Below, piece by piece: positions 54,700 to 63,642 of a DNA stretch of 64,000 bases. The DNA is from JARBUG01 sp035628915. GTDB taxonomy: Bacteria; Bacillota; Sulfobacillia; Symbiobacteriales; Symbiobacteriaceae. Every line of letters begins with the position of its first letter. Position 1 is the stretch's first letter. Below the pieces are notes generated by a model. That model made no database searches, was not told the DNA's origin, and was given only the letters and a program-made list of their open reading frames with translations. Position numbers and translations under genes: made by a program. The stretch covers positions 1 to 64,000 of the forward strand of contig DASPIW010000052.1 in the NCBI GenBank assembly GCA_035628915.1, written 5' to 3'.

Positions 54700-55455
54700 C
54701 TATTCCATGCGCAGGATCTCTTTCTTGAGCCGCTTGAATATCCGCTTCTCGAGCCGGGAGATGTAGCTCTGGGAGATGCCCAGCAGGTCCGCGACTTCCT
54801 TCTGCGTCCGCTCCTTGCTGTCCTTGAGACCGAAACGGAGTTCCATGATCCGCTTCTCACGCCCCGTCAGCTTCCCCATCGCCTTCCGGAGCAGGACCCG
54901 GTCGACCTCCTCCTCCAGCCCCCGGTAGATGATATCGTTTTCGGTGCCCATCACATCCGACAGGAGGAGTTCGTTGCCTTCCCAATCCTTATTGAGGGGT
55001 TCGTCGAAGGAGACTTCCGCCCGGGTCCGGGAGGAGCGCCGCAGGTACATGAGGATCTCGTTCTCGATGCACTTGGAGGCGTAGGTCGCCAGCTTGATCT
55101 TCTTGCCGGGGTCAAAAGTCTTGACGGCCTTGATCAGCCCAATGGTGCCAATGGAGACGAGATCTTCCACCCAGATGCCCGTGTTGTCGAACTTGCGGGC
55201 AATGTAGACCACCAGGCGCAGGTTCCGCTCGATCAGGGTGTTCTTGACCGTGTCGTCGCCCAACTGGAGCCGCCCCAGCAGGGCCAGTTCCTCATCGACC
55301 GACAGAGGCGGCGGCAGCGCTTCGCTCGAACCGACGTAGTAGATCGCCTCACCGGGAAGCAGACCCCTTGCCACCAGCCACCGCACAACCGACAGCCGCA
55401 GCGCTGCCCACTGCCAACGGACCGACGATACCCACCGCTGCCAGAGATCCTGCAT
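54700..55455 (-). CDS. sigE: Sporulation sigma factor pro-sigma-E
   Basis: 251 residues from the ATG at 55455, eight bases after GGGAGGGG. Early mother-cell sigma factor. The N-terminal amphipathic pro-sequence ends at I-Y-Y-V-G-S-S-E-A-L-P-P-P-L, the known processing region for SpoIIGA. Region 2 (N-L-R-L-V-V-Y-I-A-R-K-F, D-L-V-S-I-G-T-I-G-L) and region 4 helix-turn-helix (V-A-D-L-L-G-I-S-Q-S-Y-I-S-R-L-E) are complete. No sigG gene follows within the window; the neighbour is tkt. Confidence 0.95.
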   Translation of the reverse strand: MQDLWQRWVSSVRWQWAALRLSVVRWLVARGLLPGEAIYYVGSSEALPPPLSVDEELALLGRLQLGDDTVKNTLIERNLRLVVYIARKFDNTGIWVEDLVSIGTIGLIKAVKTFDPGKKIKLATYASKCIENEILMYLRRSSRTRAEVSFDEPLNKDWEGNELLLSDVMGTENDIIYRGLEEEVDRVLLRKAMGKLTGREKRIMELRFGLKDSKERTQKEVADLLGISQSYISRLEKRIFKRLKKEILRME

Positions 55456-55487
55456 CCCCTGTACCCCTCCCACATAAGTCCCCGGCT

Positions 55488-56366
55488 CTAGTTTTCGTCA
55501 GACGCAAGCTCCCCGGGCAGCAGGGCGCGGTATCTCCCCTCCGGGTGGAGGGGTGACACCGACAGCCCGACCAGCCCCGGGACAGCCCGCCCCGTTCCGC
55601 CTCCTGGCGGTGTCACGGTCAATTGATCCGGCGCCAGGGCAAGCAGCATGCCGTCAGGGCGCCCAACCGCCCGGTAGGGCACCAGCCGGCACCGGGCCGC
55701 CCATTCGCCGGGCAGCCGCTCCAGGCCCTCCCACCCTGCGGCCACGGCGCGGTAGACGTCCGGCGGCAGCGCCTGCCGCAGCGCCGCCGCTTCCACGACG
55801 GCCACCGGTGTTCCTGCCAGGGGGTCGCGCAGGTGGTTCCCGGTGTCGACGAGTGCCGGCAGCGTCACCGACTGCCCCCCGATGGTCACCCCAAGCGACC
55901 ACAGGCCGCGCACGAGCAGTGCCCGGCCGTGCGCCGCCTGCCAGAGCTGGCGGGCGCCGAGTGCGCAGAGCAGGAGTCCGCCGACGACAAGCCCGCCCGC
56001 AAACGCCCTGGGCATGTAAAGCCCGGCACCGGGCATGCGCAGCTGAACCAGCGATACCGTCCCGGCGATGGCTGCCCCGCTGAGGAGGAAATAGCCGAGC
56101 AGCCGCCCCGCCTGCTGCAGCCTGCATGGCGCAAAGGCGACGGCCAGGAGGAGCAGCGTGCCCGCGGCCGCGCCTGCGGGCGAGCGGAGCCAGAGCCCGG
56201 AGTCGAACCAGGCCCAGACGGCGAGGAGCCCGCCGGCAGCAGCGGCGCCCGCCATCCGCCACCGGCCGGCCCGCAGGCCTGCCAGGCTGGCCGTGACCCA
56301 TAGCCAGACCAGGTCCATCGCGAAGTTGGCCAGGAAGACCACGTCGACGCTGACGATCCGGATCAC
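55488..56366 (-). CDS. spoIIGA: Pro-sigma-E processing protease SpoIIGA
   Basis: 292 residues from a GTG at 56366 (GGGGG eight bases upstream). Five N-terminal membrane helices, then an aspartic protease domain with the catalytic A-L-V-D-T-G-N-H-L-R-D-P. Cleaves pro-sigma-E at the forespore septum. Its stop lies 32 bases before sigE, the standard spoIIG operon. Confidence 0.93.
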   Translation of the reverse strand: MIRIVSVDVVFLANFAMDLVWLWVTASLAGLRAGRWRMAGAAAAGGLLAVWAWFDSGLWLRSPAGAAAGTLLLLAVAFAPCRLQQAGRLLGYFLLSGAAIAGTVSLVQLRMPGAGLYMPRAFAGGLVVGGLLLCALGARQLWQAAHGRALLVRGLWSLGVTIGGQSVTLPALVDTGNHLRDPLAGTPVAVVEAAALRQALPPDVYRAVAAGWEGLERLPGEWAARCRLVPYRAVGRPDGMLLALAPDQLTVTPPGGGTGRAVPGLVGLSVSPLHPEGRYRALLPGELASDEN

Positions 56367-56518
56367 GATCTCATCCCCCGTGCCGCCATGATTACGAAGC
56401 AAGTCCCGGCTTTATGCAACATTATAGCGGTGGACGCCTGTGAGATTTGGCGAGGTCTGGCGAGGGAGTCTGGCTATTTTTGTCGTGAATCCTTTTGGGA
56501 ATGGGACATAGGGAATGA

Positions 56519-56628
56519 GCCACGGAGGACACGGAACACACGGAATGGATCAGACGCGGAATAGAGGAATATATCAAATATTCCTTTCCGCGTTTCTCTC
56601 TTTCCGCGTTCTCCGTGTCCTCCGCGGC
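56519..56628. mobile_element. MITE-like palindromic element, copy 2
   Basis: Arm at 56519-56536 (GCCACGGAGGACACGGAA) has its near-perfect inverted complement at 56609-56628. The centre is itself a hairpin (AGGAATAT/ATATTCCT). Lies between ftsZ and spoIIGA. Related in arm sequence to 41966-42217. No coding. Confidence 0.6.
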
Positions 56629-56696
56629 TAATTTCGCATTGTTCCAAATCAAAATCCCCCAGGCATTCGCCCAGGGGATTCTCGCTAACGCTCAGG

Positions 56697-57767
56697 TCAC
56701 TGCGGCTTACGCCGGAGGAAGGCCGGGATATCCAGGTCGTCGGTGAACTTGACTTCGACGTTCTGCCCGGGCTGGCCGGCCACCTGCTTGCGGCGGCCCC
56801 AGCCGGCGAAATCGGAATCGCCGAAGCCGGTGGCAATGACCGTGACCCGGATTTCGTCACTGATGTTCTCGTCGATCACGGCGCCGAAGATGATGTTCGC
56901 CTCGGGGTCGGCGGCCTGCGAAATGATCTCCGCGGCCTCGTTTACTTCCAGCAGGCCCAGGTCGGCGCCGCCGGTAATATTGAGCAGCACACCCTTGGCC
57001 CCTTCGATAGAGGTCTCGAGCAGGGGGCTGGAGATTGCGGCCCGGGCGGCCTCCGTAGCACGGCCTTCGCCCCTGGAAACGCCAATGCCCATCAACGCAG
57101 AACCCGTGTCCGCCATGATCGTCCGCACGTCGGCAAAGTCGAGGTTGATCAGGCCGGGGACGGCGATCAGGTCCGAAATGCCCTGCACGCCCTGGCGCAG
57201 GACGTCGTCGGCAATGCGGAAGGCTTCGACGATGCTGGTCTTTTTGTCAACAACCTGGAGCAGGCGGTCGTTGGGGATGGTGATCAGTGTGTCGACCTTG
57301 CCTTTCAGTCCCTGAATGCCTTTTTCGGCCTGCATTTGCCGCTTGCGGCCTTCAAAGGTGAAAGGCTTGGTGACCACGCCCACGGTCAGGGCGCCCAGTT
57401 CCTTGGCCACTTCCGCCACGATGGGGGCTGCACCGGTGCCCGTGCCGCCGCCCATGCCGGCGGTGACAAATACCATATCGGCGCCCCGCAGGGCGTTGGC
57501 AAGCTCATCACGGCTCTCTTCGGCAGCTTTCAAACCCACTTCGGGGTCGGCGCCGGCGCCGAGGCCCTTGGTCAGCTTCTGGCCGATTTGGAGCTTCAGC
57601 CCTGCCATGGCGCCCTTCAACGCCTGGGCGTCCGTGTTGACGGCAATAAACTCGACTCCGCGCAGACCGGCTGCGATCATGCGGTTGACGGCGTTGTTTC
57701 CACCGCCGCCGACGCCGATGACTTTGATATTGGCGAATTGCTCAGACCCCGCCTGGAATTCGTACAC
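56697..57767 (-). CDS. ftsZ: Cell division GTPase FtsZ
   Basis: 356 residues from a GTG behind AGGAGGATAT. Tubulin-like GTPase forming the Z-ring. G-V-G-G-G-G-N-N-A-V-N-R-M and G-M-G-G-G-T-G-T-G-A bind nucleotide; the T7 loop is N-L-D-F-A-D-V. The C-terminus keeps the conserved D-I-P-A-F-L-R-R peptide that binds FtsA. Short linker, usual for Firmicutes of this size. Confidence 0.97.
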   Translation of the reverse strand: MYEFQAGSEQFANIKVIGVGGGGNNAVNRMIAAGLRGVEFIAVNTDAQALKGAMAGLKLQIGQKLTKGLGAGADPEVGLKAAEESRDELANALRGADMVFVTAGMGGGTGTGAAPIVAEVAKELGALTVGVVTKPFTFEGRKRQMQAEKGIQGLKGKVDTLITIPNDRLLQVVDKKTSIVEAFRIADDVLRQGVQGISDLIAVPGLINLDFADVRTIMADTGSALMGIGVSRGEGRATEAARAAISSPLLETSIEGAKGVLLNITGGADLGLLEVNEAAEIISQAADPEANIIFGAVIDENISDEIRVTVIATGFGDSDFAGWGRRKQVAGQPGQNVEVKFTDDLDIPAFLRRKPQ

Positions 57768-57791
57768 GATTGATATCCTCCTTGCCTGCCG

Positions 57792-59003
57792 CTAGCCGAA
57801 CAAGCTGCGCAGCCAGTTCTTCATGCGTCCCAAACGGTCGTGCTTCGCCACCTCTACGGCGGCTGCCGCCTCATCCTGGGCCAGGCGGGCGCCCCACTTC
57901 ACCAATCCCACTGCCGTCGAAAACTCCGGACCGTCTACCAGCGGTCCATCCGGGGCGCCGACACGGGCCGGCAGTCCCAGGCAATCCGCCGCCAGAGGCG
58001 CCAGCCCCCGCAGGCGGGACGTTCCGCCGGTCAGCACCAGCCCCCCCGGAAAGAGCCCGGCATAGCCCGAGCGCTTGACCTGAGTCGCCGCAAGTTGCAG
58101 GATCTCGAGGACGCGCGATTCGATGATCTCGGCGACCTGCTTTTCCGTCACTTCGCGGGCCTTCTGGCCTGATGGGCTCATCAGTTCAAAAGCGGTGTCA
58201 GGACACTGGTCGGCAGCGGCCCAACCCCGTTCGATTTTCAGCGATTCGGCCACGCTGACGGGAACTTGGAGAAGCGCCGCCACATCGGCCGTGATGTGCT
58301 CACCGCCCACCGGCAGCACGCCGACGTGCCAGAGATGGCCCCGATCGTACACGGCCACTCCGGTCGTACCGGCGCCGATATCCAGGAGCAGCGCGCCGGC
58401 CTCCCGCTCTTCACGGGTCAGCACAACGTCGGCGGCGGCACGAATGCCCGCCTGGAAGTCGGATACCTCCAGATGCGCCAGCTTCATGGCTTCCAGGTAG
58501 TTCTGGCGGGGCAGGGATTCCCCAGTGACCAGATGGGCCTCGACCCCCAGCCGCCGGCCTGCCAGGCCCATGGGGTTGGCCACCCCGTCAGCGTGGTCCA
58601 GCCGGTAGGCCCGGGGCAAAACATGAATCAGTTCGCGGCCCGGCGCCAACTCCACCACGGCTGCCTCGTCGAGCGCACGGCGCACATCTTCCGGTGTCAC
58701 GCCATGCGAGGGACGATGTACGGGCACTTCGGCATAGCAGATCAGGGACTGAATGTGCGTACCATTGATGGAAGCGACGGCGGGAGCGCCGCCGGAGCGG
58801 CCGCTCATGCCCGCAGCCTGGGCCACGGCCGAGCGAATCGAATCCGCCGCCGCAGCCAGGTCGACCACCATGCCCCTACGGATGCCATGCGAAGGGACCA
58901 GGCCGACCCCGATGACCTGGGGCTCCCCCCCGGAAAGATCAGCCAGTACGGCCGCCGTGTTGGCCGACCCGGCGTCGATTCCCAGCACGAGGGATCCTTC
59001 CAC
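57792..59003 (-). CDS. ftsA: Cell division protein FtsA
   Basis: 403 residues from a GTG behind GGGGAGGG. Actin-like ATPase: phosphate-1 G-I-D-A-G-S, the SHS2-type 1C insert, phosphate-2 D-I-G-A-G-T-T-G, and the adenosine motif L-T-G-G-T-S. The C-terminal amphipathic membrane-targeting helix (R-M-K-N-W-L-R-S-L-F) tethers FtsZ to the membrane. Twenty-four bases before ftsZ. Confidence 0.94.
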   Translation of the reverse strand: MEGSLVLGIDAGSANTAAVLADLSGGEPQVIGVGLVPSHGIRRGMVVDLAAAADSIRSAVAQAAGMSGRSGGAPAVASINGTHIQSLICYAEVPVHRPSHGVTPEDVRRALDEAAVVELAPGRELIHVLPRAYRLDHADGVANPMGLAGRRLGVEAHLVTGESLPRQNYLEAMKLAHLEVSDFQAGIRAAADVVLTREEREAGALLLDIGAGTTGVAVYDRGHLWHVGVLPVGGEHITADVAALLQVPVSVAESLKIERGWAAADQCPDTAFELMSPSGQKAREVTEKQVAEIIESRVLEILQLAATQVKRSGYAGLFPGGLVLTGGTSRLRGLAPLAADCLGLPARVGAPDGPLVDGPEFSTAVGLVKWGARLAQDEAAAAVEVAKHDRLGRMKNWLRSLFG

Positions 59004-59212
59004 TCGACGGCCCTCCCCGGTCGTGAAGTCCCGCTCGGTTCAGCCGCTGGCCAAACAACGCGGTCTCTTAATCCGATTCAACATCACGGCGGTGAATCCT
59101 CCTCTAGAAATTGGGGGGTCCCATAAATCTTGGCAGGAAGAACGTCGGCGGTGCAAAGTGAATCGGCGCCCGGGAGTGATGCCACTGCTCCAGGGCGCCG
59201 CCGAAGGCCACA

Positions 59213-59602
59213 TCAGATTTTCATAGCCGTATCCCGCTGCGGAACCGGGTCCTTCTTGCGCAGCAGACCCCACTGCGTGAACAGGGCCCGGCGAATGATT
59301 CCGAGGTTGTTGAACATGCGGATGCCCATGGCCGCTACGCCGGCCAGGTAAAGGTTGTCCACGCCGACGCGATCGCCAAGGTAGACCAGACCGGCCGCCA
59401 GCAACGCGTTGGTGAAGAAGCCGGTAATGAAGATGCCATTATCATACGTGCCTTCCAGATTCGACCGCAGGCCGCCGAACGCTGTATCCAGTGCGGCCAG
59501 GACGGCGATTGACAAATAGCGTGAGTATATAACCGGAAACGTAAAGGGCGAGAGCACGCCCGCCACGATGCCAACCACAAAGCCCACCAGAATAATCCAC
59601 AT
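59213..59602 (-). CDS. sbp: Small basic protein (DUF1290)
   Basis: 129 residues, three to four hydrophobic helices with the family's L-S-P-F-T-F-P and Y-L-S-I-A-V-L-A-A-L-D-T-x-F-G-G-L-R. Found between ftsQ and ftsA in Firmicutes and Actinobacteria; linked to division and sporulation. The 209-base gap to ftsA holds one long imperfect hairpin (about 59164-59202). Confidence 0.9.
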   Translation of the reverse strand: MWIILVGFVVGIVAGVLSPFTFPVIYSRYLSIAVLAALDTAFGGLRSNLEGTYDNGIFITGFFTNALLAAGLVYLGDRVGVDNLYLAGVAAMGIRMFNNLGIIRRALFTQWGLLRKKDPVPQRDTAMKI

Positions 59603-59618
59603 TCGGGCCGCTCACCTC

Positions 59619-60329
59619 CTATTTGGCCGGAGTGCCGAACTGAAGCTTCAGACTGCCCTTGAAGGCAGGGACCGTTATGTTCTGCTCTTTCTTGATCGCC
59701 ATTTGAATGCCGAAGTCCCGCAGTTCTTCACCGATGCCGCCCTTCATCTCCAACGCCATCTCCAGGTCGTCCGGATTGCCGATCGCCTTGATGACGATCG
59801 GCGGGGCCGTCCGGACGCCGTTGACGATGATGACGGGCCCGGCGCACCGGACTTCCGTGCGCCCGATGACGCGCTGTTCGTTGACCGACATCGCCTCGGT
59901 TCCGGCGCCAAACAGCTCATTAATGACGCGGAGGACATCCTGATCGTGAATCAGCGAGTTGTTGGGGTTATCGCCGGGGGAGAGCGGCCGCATGGAATCC
60001 CGCAGCTCCACCGTGACACCGGGACCGCTCATGGGGACCAGCCCGGCGGCGATCTGGGCGTCTTTCAACTGCCGGCCCAGGTCCTCGAACCCCGCCTGGT
60101 TGCTAATCACGGCCGCCATCTCCTGGCGTAGCTTCTCAAGCTCATCGCCAAGGGCGTCGCGGGTCGCTTCGGCCTGCTCCAATTGCTGAGCCAGTTCCTG
60201 TGCCCGGCTCGAGGCTGCAACGTCTTTGAGATGGACTTGTTGCTGCACCTTCATTTGCATTGACAGCATAAAGCCGAGCACCACACAGACGAGTGCGATG
60301 GCCCAAGGCATATGCCGAATCCGACTCAT
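59619..60329 (-). CDS. DUF881 division-cluster protein (YlxX/YlxW-like)
   Basis: 236 residues, GGGAGG upstream. N-terminal membrane helix, a coiled coil (about 38-75), then the DUF881 domain with G-P-G-V-x-V-x-L-x-D, N-E-L-F-G-A-G-T-E-A-M-S-V-N and G-P-x-I-x-V-N-G. Sits between ftsQ and sbp as in other Firmicutes. Probably structural; only one copy is present where Bacillus has two. Confidence 0.88.
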   Translation of the reverse strand: MSRIRHMPWAIALVCVVLGFMLSMQMKVQQQVHLKDVAASSRAQELAQQLEQAEATRDALGDELEKLRQEMAAVISNQAGFEDLGRQLKDAQIAAGLVPMSGPGVTVELRDSMRPLSPGDNPNNSLIHDQDVLRVINELFGAGTEAMSVNEQRVIGRTEVRCAGPVIIVNGVRTAPPIVIKAIGNPDDLEMALEMKGGIGEELRDFGIQMAIKKEQNITVPAFKGSLKLQFGTPAK

Positions 60330-60355
60330 GTTGTTGCCTCCCGACTACGTGTACG

Positions 60356-61135
60356 TCAGTCGCCACAGCCGGACGGTATCACGCTGCCGCTGACCCGCAG
60401 GTCGATCTTGCAGCCCCCCGAGCGCTTCTTCAAGCCGTTCCAGACGCCGAAAAAGGTCTCGATTTTTTCGCCCAGCGCCTCAAGGCGGTCCTTGCCGTCT
60501 GTTATTGTCCCCCAGTCAACGGTAGCGCCTGAGACCATATAGAGGACAAGGGAGCGGTCCGCGGCCACCTTCACTTCCGAAATGTGGCGGGGATAGCCTT
60601 CGCTCATCCGGGCGAGCAGGAGCAGTGCATCCTGCAGCCCGGGGTCGGGCAACTGCTGGCCGCGCAGGGCGGTGGTAACCGTCTTGCCGGAAATGACCGG
60701 CAGCGTGATGGAGGGGTCCAGCTCTGTTCCGCCGAGGATCACGGCGTTCTCGTCCAGCACCAGATAAAAGCGCTCGGAATACCGTAGGAGGCCGACGGCC
60801 CGCCGCTCCGTGATCTCAATGGTCAATCGGCCCCAGTCCCATGCTGCACTGGCCGAAGCGATCCATGGTTCCTGCAGCAGCCGTCTCTGGATTTCCGCCG
60901 CGGGATGCTGCCAGCGCGGCGCACGCGGTTCCAGCCCTGCAGCTTCCATGACCCGCTCCTGGGTGATCCGGTCCAGTCCGTTGATTTGCACTGCTACGGC
61001 CCGGAACAGCGCCGACCGATAGGCAGCGATGGCGGCTACGGAAAACATGATCAGCAAGGCCAGCCAGAACCAGCCCCGGCCGGTCGGCTCGCGTTCTTCG
61101 TTTTCCTCCGCTTCCTCACGCCATTCTTCCGTCAC
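60356..61135 (-). CDS. ftsQ: Cell division protein FtsQ/DivIB
   Basis: 259 residues from a GTG; GGAGGCGGG about 12 bases upstream. Short acidic cytoplasmic tail, one membrane helix (about 22-43), a POTRA domain beginning A-V-Q-I-N-G-L-D-R-I, then the FtsQ beta domain. Assembles with FtsL and FtsB in the divisome. Length typical. Confidence 0.88.
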   Translation of the reverse strand: MTEEWREEAEENEEREPTGRGWFWLALLIMFSVAAIAAYRSALFRAVAVQINGLDRITQERVMEAAGLEPRAPRWQHPAAEIQRRLLQEPWIASASAAWDWGRLTIEITERRAVGLLRYSERFYLVLDENAVILGGTELDPSITLPVISGKTVTTALRGQQLPDPGLQDALLLLARMSEGYPRHISEVKVAADRSLVLYMVSGATVDWGTITDGKDRLEALGEKIETFFGVWNGLKKRSGGCKIDLRVSGSVIPSGCGD

Positions 61136-61269
61136 GGTCAGGTCCCGCCTCCCGTCGGCGGCGCCGTACGGCGCTCGTACTATGACGATTATACTCCAGG
61201 ATTATGTTCCTACACACCGACTTTTAAACGACACTTTTTGCATGCGTCCGTGGGAACGGCTTCACGACA

Positions 61270-61299
61270 AAGACCCCGTCCTGTTGCAGACGGGGTCTT
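61270..61299 (-). terminator. Terminator after the lipid kinase gene
   Basis: Perfect 11-bp stem AAGACCCCGTC (61270-61280) with 61289-61299, followed on the minus strand by TTTGTC. It separates the lipid kinase from ftsQ, so ftsQ must have its own promoter. Confidence 0.8.
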
Positions 61300-61318
61300 C
61301 CTGGTGCGGTTGCCGCAG

Positions 61319-62206
61319 CTACGGGAGGATCACGTCCAGCGCCCCCGGCAGGAGTTCAAAGGTGACGGGCAGATTCCCCGCCACGTCGCCGTCCAGGTGA
61401 AACGCAACCCGCTCGGTCGATGTTGCCGTGAGGCGCGTGCCTCGTGCAAATGTGACTTTCGGGTGGCCCACGTGCCCGGCCTTGTAGATCTTGCCGACCA
61501 GGCCGATCAACTCCGCCCGCCCCAGGTCGAAGCCCCAGGCAATATCGAACTGCCCGTCGTTTAAGACGGCGTCGGGCAGGATGTTCATGCCTCCTCCGTA
61601 GTACCGTGCGATGCCCACGGCCATCAGCAGCATGCGGGGGATCTCCAGAGTCTGTTCGTCCAGCTGAACGCGTACGGGCGCCCCCATGAACCGGAAGAGC
61701 GTTCCGGCAATCGCCAGCAGGGAAGGCAGCGTGCCGCCCACGGCCTTGAGCACCGGGCCGTAATCGTTGACCCGGCGGGATACCTCCGCATCAAACCCGA
61801 TGCCGGCAATGTTGAAGAAGTAGCGGTAACCCACGGCCAGCCCTGCATCCATCGGCACGCGGCGCCCGCCCAACGCGATCCGGACGGCCGCTTCGGGGTC
61901 GCGGGGAATGCCAGCGGTACGGACCCAGTCGTTCCCTGTGCCGACCGGTACCACCGCCATGGCGGATTTCGTCCCCATGAGGCCGTTGCCGACTTCGTTC
62001 AGGGTGCCGTCACCGCCCAAGGCGACGACGCGATCGTAGCCTTCGGCGGCAGCCTCCCGGGCCAGGGCCTCCCCGTGGCGGGGACGCTCGGTAAACTTGA
62101 CGCCGTACTCGCCCAGAGATGCCACCATCGGCTCAATCTGCTTCCAGGTTTTCAGGGCCCGCCCGTGGCCTGCAGTCGGGTTGACAATAAAGCAAAGGCG
62201 CGGCAT
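61319..62206 (-). CDS. Diacylglycerol/lipid kinase (DagK/YegS family)
   Basis: 295 residues from the ATG at 62206 (GGAGGAG upstream). Catalytic core: V-N-P-T-A-G, G-G-D-G-T-L-N-E (64-71), P-V-G-T-G-N-D, and the G-I-G-F-D-A-E second-domain motif. ATP-dependent phosphorylation of diacylglycerol or a related lipid, salvaging lipid from wall-polymer synthesis. Its place inside a division and wall cluster between murA and ftsQ is unusual. Confidence 0.88.
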   Translation of the reverse strand: MPRLCFIVNPTAGHGRALKTWKQIEPMVASLGEYGVKFTERPRHGEALAREAAAEGYDRVVALGGDGTLNEVGNGLMGTKSAMAVVPVGTGNDWVRTAGIPRDPEAAVRIALGGRRVPMDAGLAVGYRYFFNIAGIGFDAEVSRRVNDYGPVLKAVGGTLPSLLAIAGTLFRFMGAPVRVQLDEQTLEIPRMLLMAVGIARYYGGGMNILPDAVLNDGQFDIAWGFDLGRAELIGLVGKIYKAGHVGHPKVTFARGTRLTATSTERVAFHLDGDVAGNLPVTFELLPGALDVILP

Positions 62207-62308
62207 GGCCGCAACAACTCCTCCTGCCGGGTCAGATGGGCCCGGCCCAGTGCTAGTATTACCGCTACTCTGGATTCGTGACCCTCCTCTCATCTCCTGC
62301 ATATACAC

Positions 62309-63562
62309 TTAGCGGCGGCGCGCCACACTGCTTTCGAGCGCGGCCAACTCTTCGTCGGACAGCTCGCCCAGCGTCCACCAGGATATGCCGCCCAGGCTGT
62401 ACCGCTTGGCCAGCCCAACGATCACGGCCAGCGAGTCGGGCGTTTCGTACCATCGCAGCCCGAGCAGCAGCTTGCTGCCGTTGGCATCGCCCACCGCCGC
62501 CACGGCCATGCGAACTGCCTCGTCCACCTGGTCCGTCGGCTCGGGCTGATTTACTACGTAGTCGTGCGCCATGATCTGCATGGTGTCGGCCACCCGGGCA
62601 ATCGCCGCGTAGTCGTACCCGTGATACGAGCCGTTCAAAGGCGGCAGGCTGACGGCCGTCTCTTTTCCCGCCGCCCGCATGCGTTCGGCCACGGCCGCGA
62701 CGAACCGGACATACCCCTGCCGGACCCGCTCCAACTCCTCGTCGGTCTCCGACCAACCAAGGTACTCCACGTCCAGCACCACGCCGTCAAACCTCTTCTC
62801 GCCCACCAGTGCGGCGATGGCATCCGCCGCCCGGGCGGTCTTCGCTTCGTCCAGAATCAGGTTGGTCATGCCCAGCGCTTCGGTATCGGTCTCGTGGACG
62901 AGCAGGAGGCGCCTGGTGCCGGCGGCTGCGGCATCTCTGAGCAGGCTTTCCGGGGAGACGTCGCCGTTGGGCTCCGGCCAGAAATAGTCTTGGCCGGTGA
63001 GATTGAGTGATCCGTCATCGTTCAGGCGAGCCCAGCCGTACGCCACGTCGGAGAACCGGGGCACCAGATCACGCCGCGGGAAGCTGCCCAGGGCGTAGAA
63101 CGCAAGCGTACGCATTGTTCGCACGGGCGATGTGATCGAGACGGTGAAGGTGTCGCCGTTCCAGGCGACACCGGCGCCGAAGGCGGTGCTGAAAGCCCGC
63201 AGGGGCACGAGGGTCCGGTCGTTCACCAGCATGGGCGGCACGTCCAGCTCAACGGCCGTTCCGTTGACCCACATGGTCCTGACCCCGATCCTCAGGTATG
63301 CCAGGGCCCCCGGACCGTAGGCCTGGATCGAACGGTTCTCCCCGTTCCAGATCACGGTCACCCCGAGCGCTTCGGCGATGGCCCGGAACGGAACCATGGT
63401 GCGGCCTTCCACGATGATGGGGGGCACAGGAAACGCCAGCGGGTAGCCGTCAAGCCGGATCGACGGTGACGGCGGGGGATCGGCCGCGGCCGGGTATCCC
63501 GGCGCCGACCCGATCAAAGCTCCGGCACAAATGAGAACTGCCAGCAGTCTTTTCGCGAGCAC
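62309..63562 (-). CDS. Exported GH18-type hydrolase with copper amine oxidase-like stalk domains
   Basis: 417 residues from a GTG nine bases after GGAG. Signal peptide (about 4-25). Two copper-amine-oxidase N-like repeats follow (each with M/L-V-P-F/L-R-A and V-x-W-N-G), common wall-binding modules in spore formers. The rest is a GH18 barrel: F-D-G-V-V-L-D-V-E-Y-L holds the catalytic acid, plus M-A-H-D-Y and a G-I-S-W-W strand. This resembles spore cortex glycosidases such as SleL/YaaH and YdhD. Likely a peptidoglycan N-acetylglucosaminidase acting outside the membrane. Confidence 0.85.
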   Translation of the reverse strand: MLAKRLLAVLICAGALIGSAPGYPAAADPPPSPSIRLDGYPLAFPVPPIIVEGRTMVPFRAIAEALGVTVIWNGENRSIQAYGPGALAYLRIGVRTMWVNGTAVELDVPPMLVNDRTLVPLRAFSTAFGAGVAWNGDTFTVSITSPVRTMRTLAFYALGSFPRRDLVPRFSDVAYGWARLNDDGSLNLTGQDYFWPEPNGDVSPESLLRDAAAAGTRRLLLVHETDTEALGMTNLILDEAKTARAADAIAALVGEKRFDGVVLDVEYLGWSETDEELERVRQGYVRFVAAVAERMRAAGKETAVSLPPLNGSYHGYDYAAIARVADTMQIMAHDYVVNQPEPTDQVDEAVRMAVAAVGDANGSKLLLGLRWYETPDSLAVIVGLAKRYSLGGISWWTLGELSDEELAALESSVARRR

Positions 63563-63593
63563 TTCCCTCAACTCCTTTCGTACGCGAAGAACG

Positions 63594-63628
63594 AAAAAAG
63601 GCCCGCCTGTGTTCGCCACAGGCGGGCC
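63594..63628 (-). terminator. Terminator of murA
   Basis: Twelve-bp stem GGCCCGCCTGTG (63600-63611) with 63617-63628, then six T's on the minus strand (63594-63599). Confidence 0.9.
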
Positions 63629-63642
63629 CTTTTGATGAAGAT

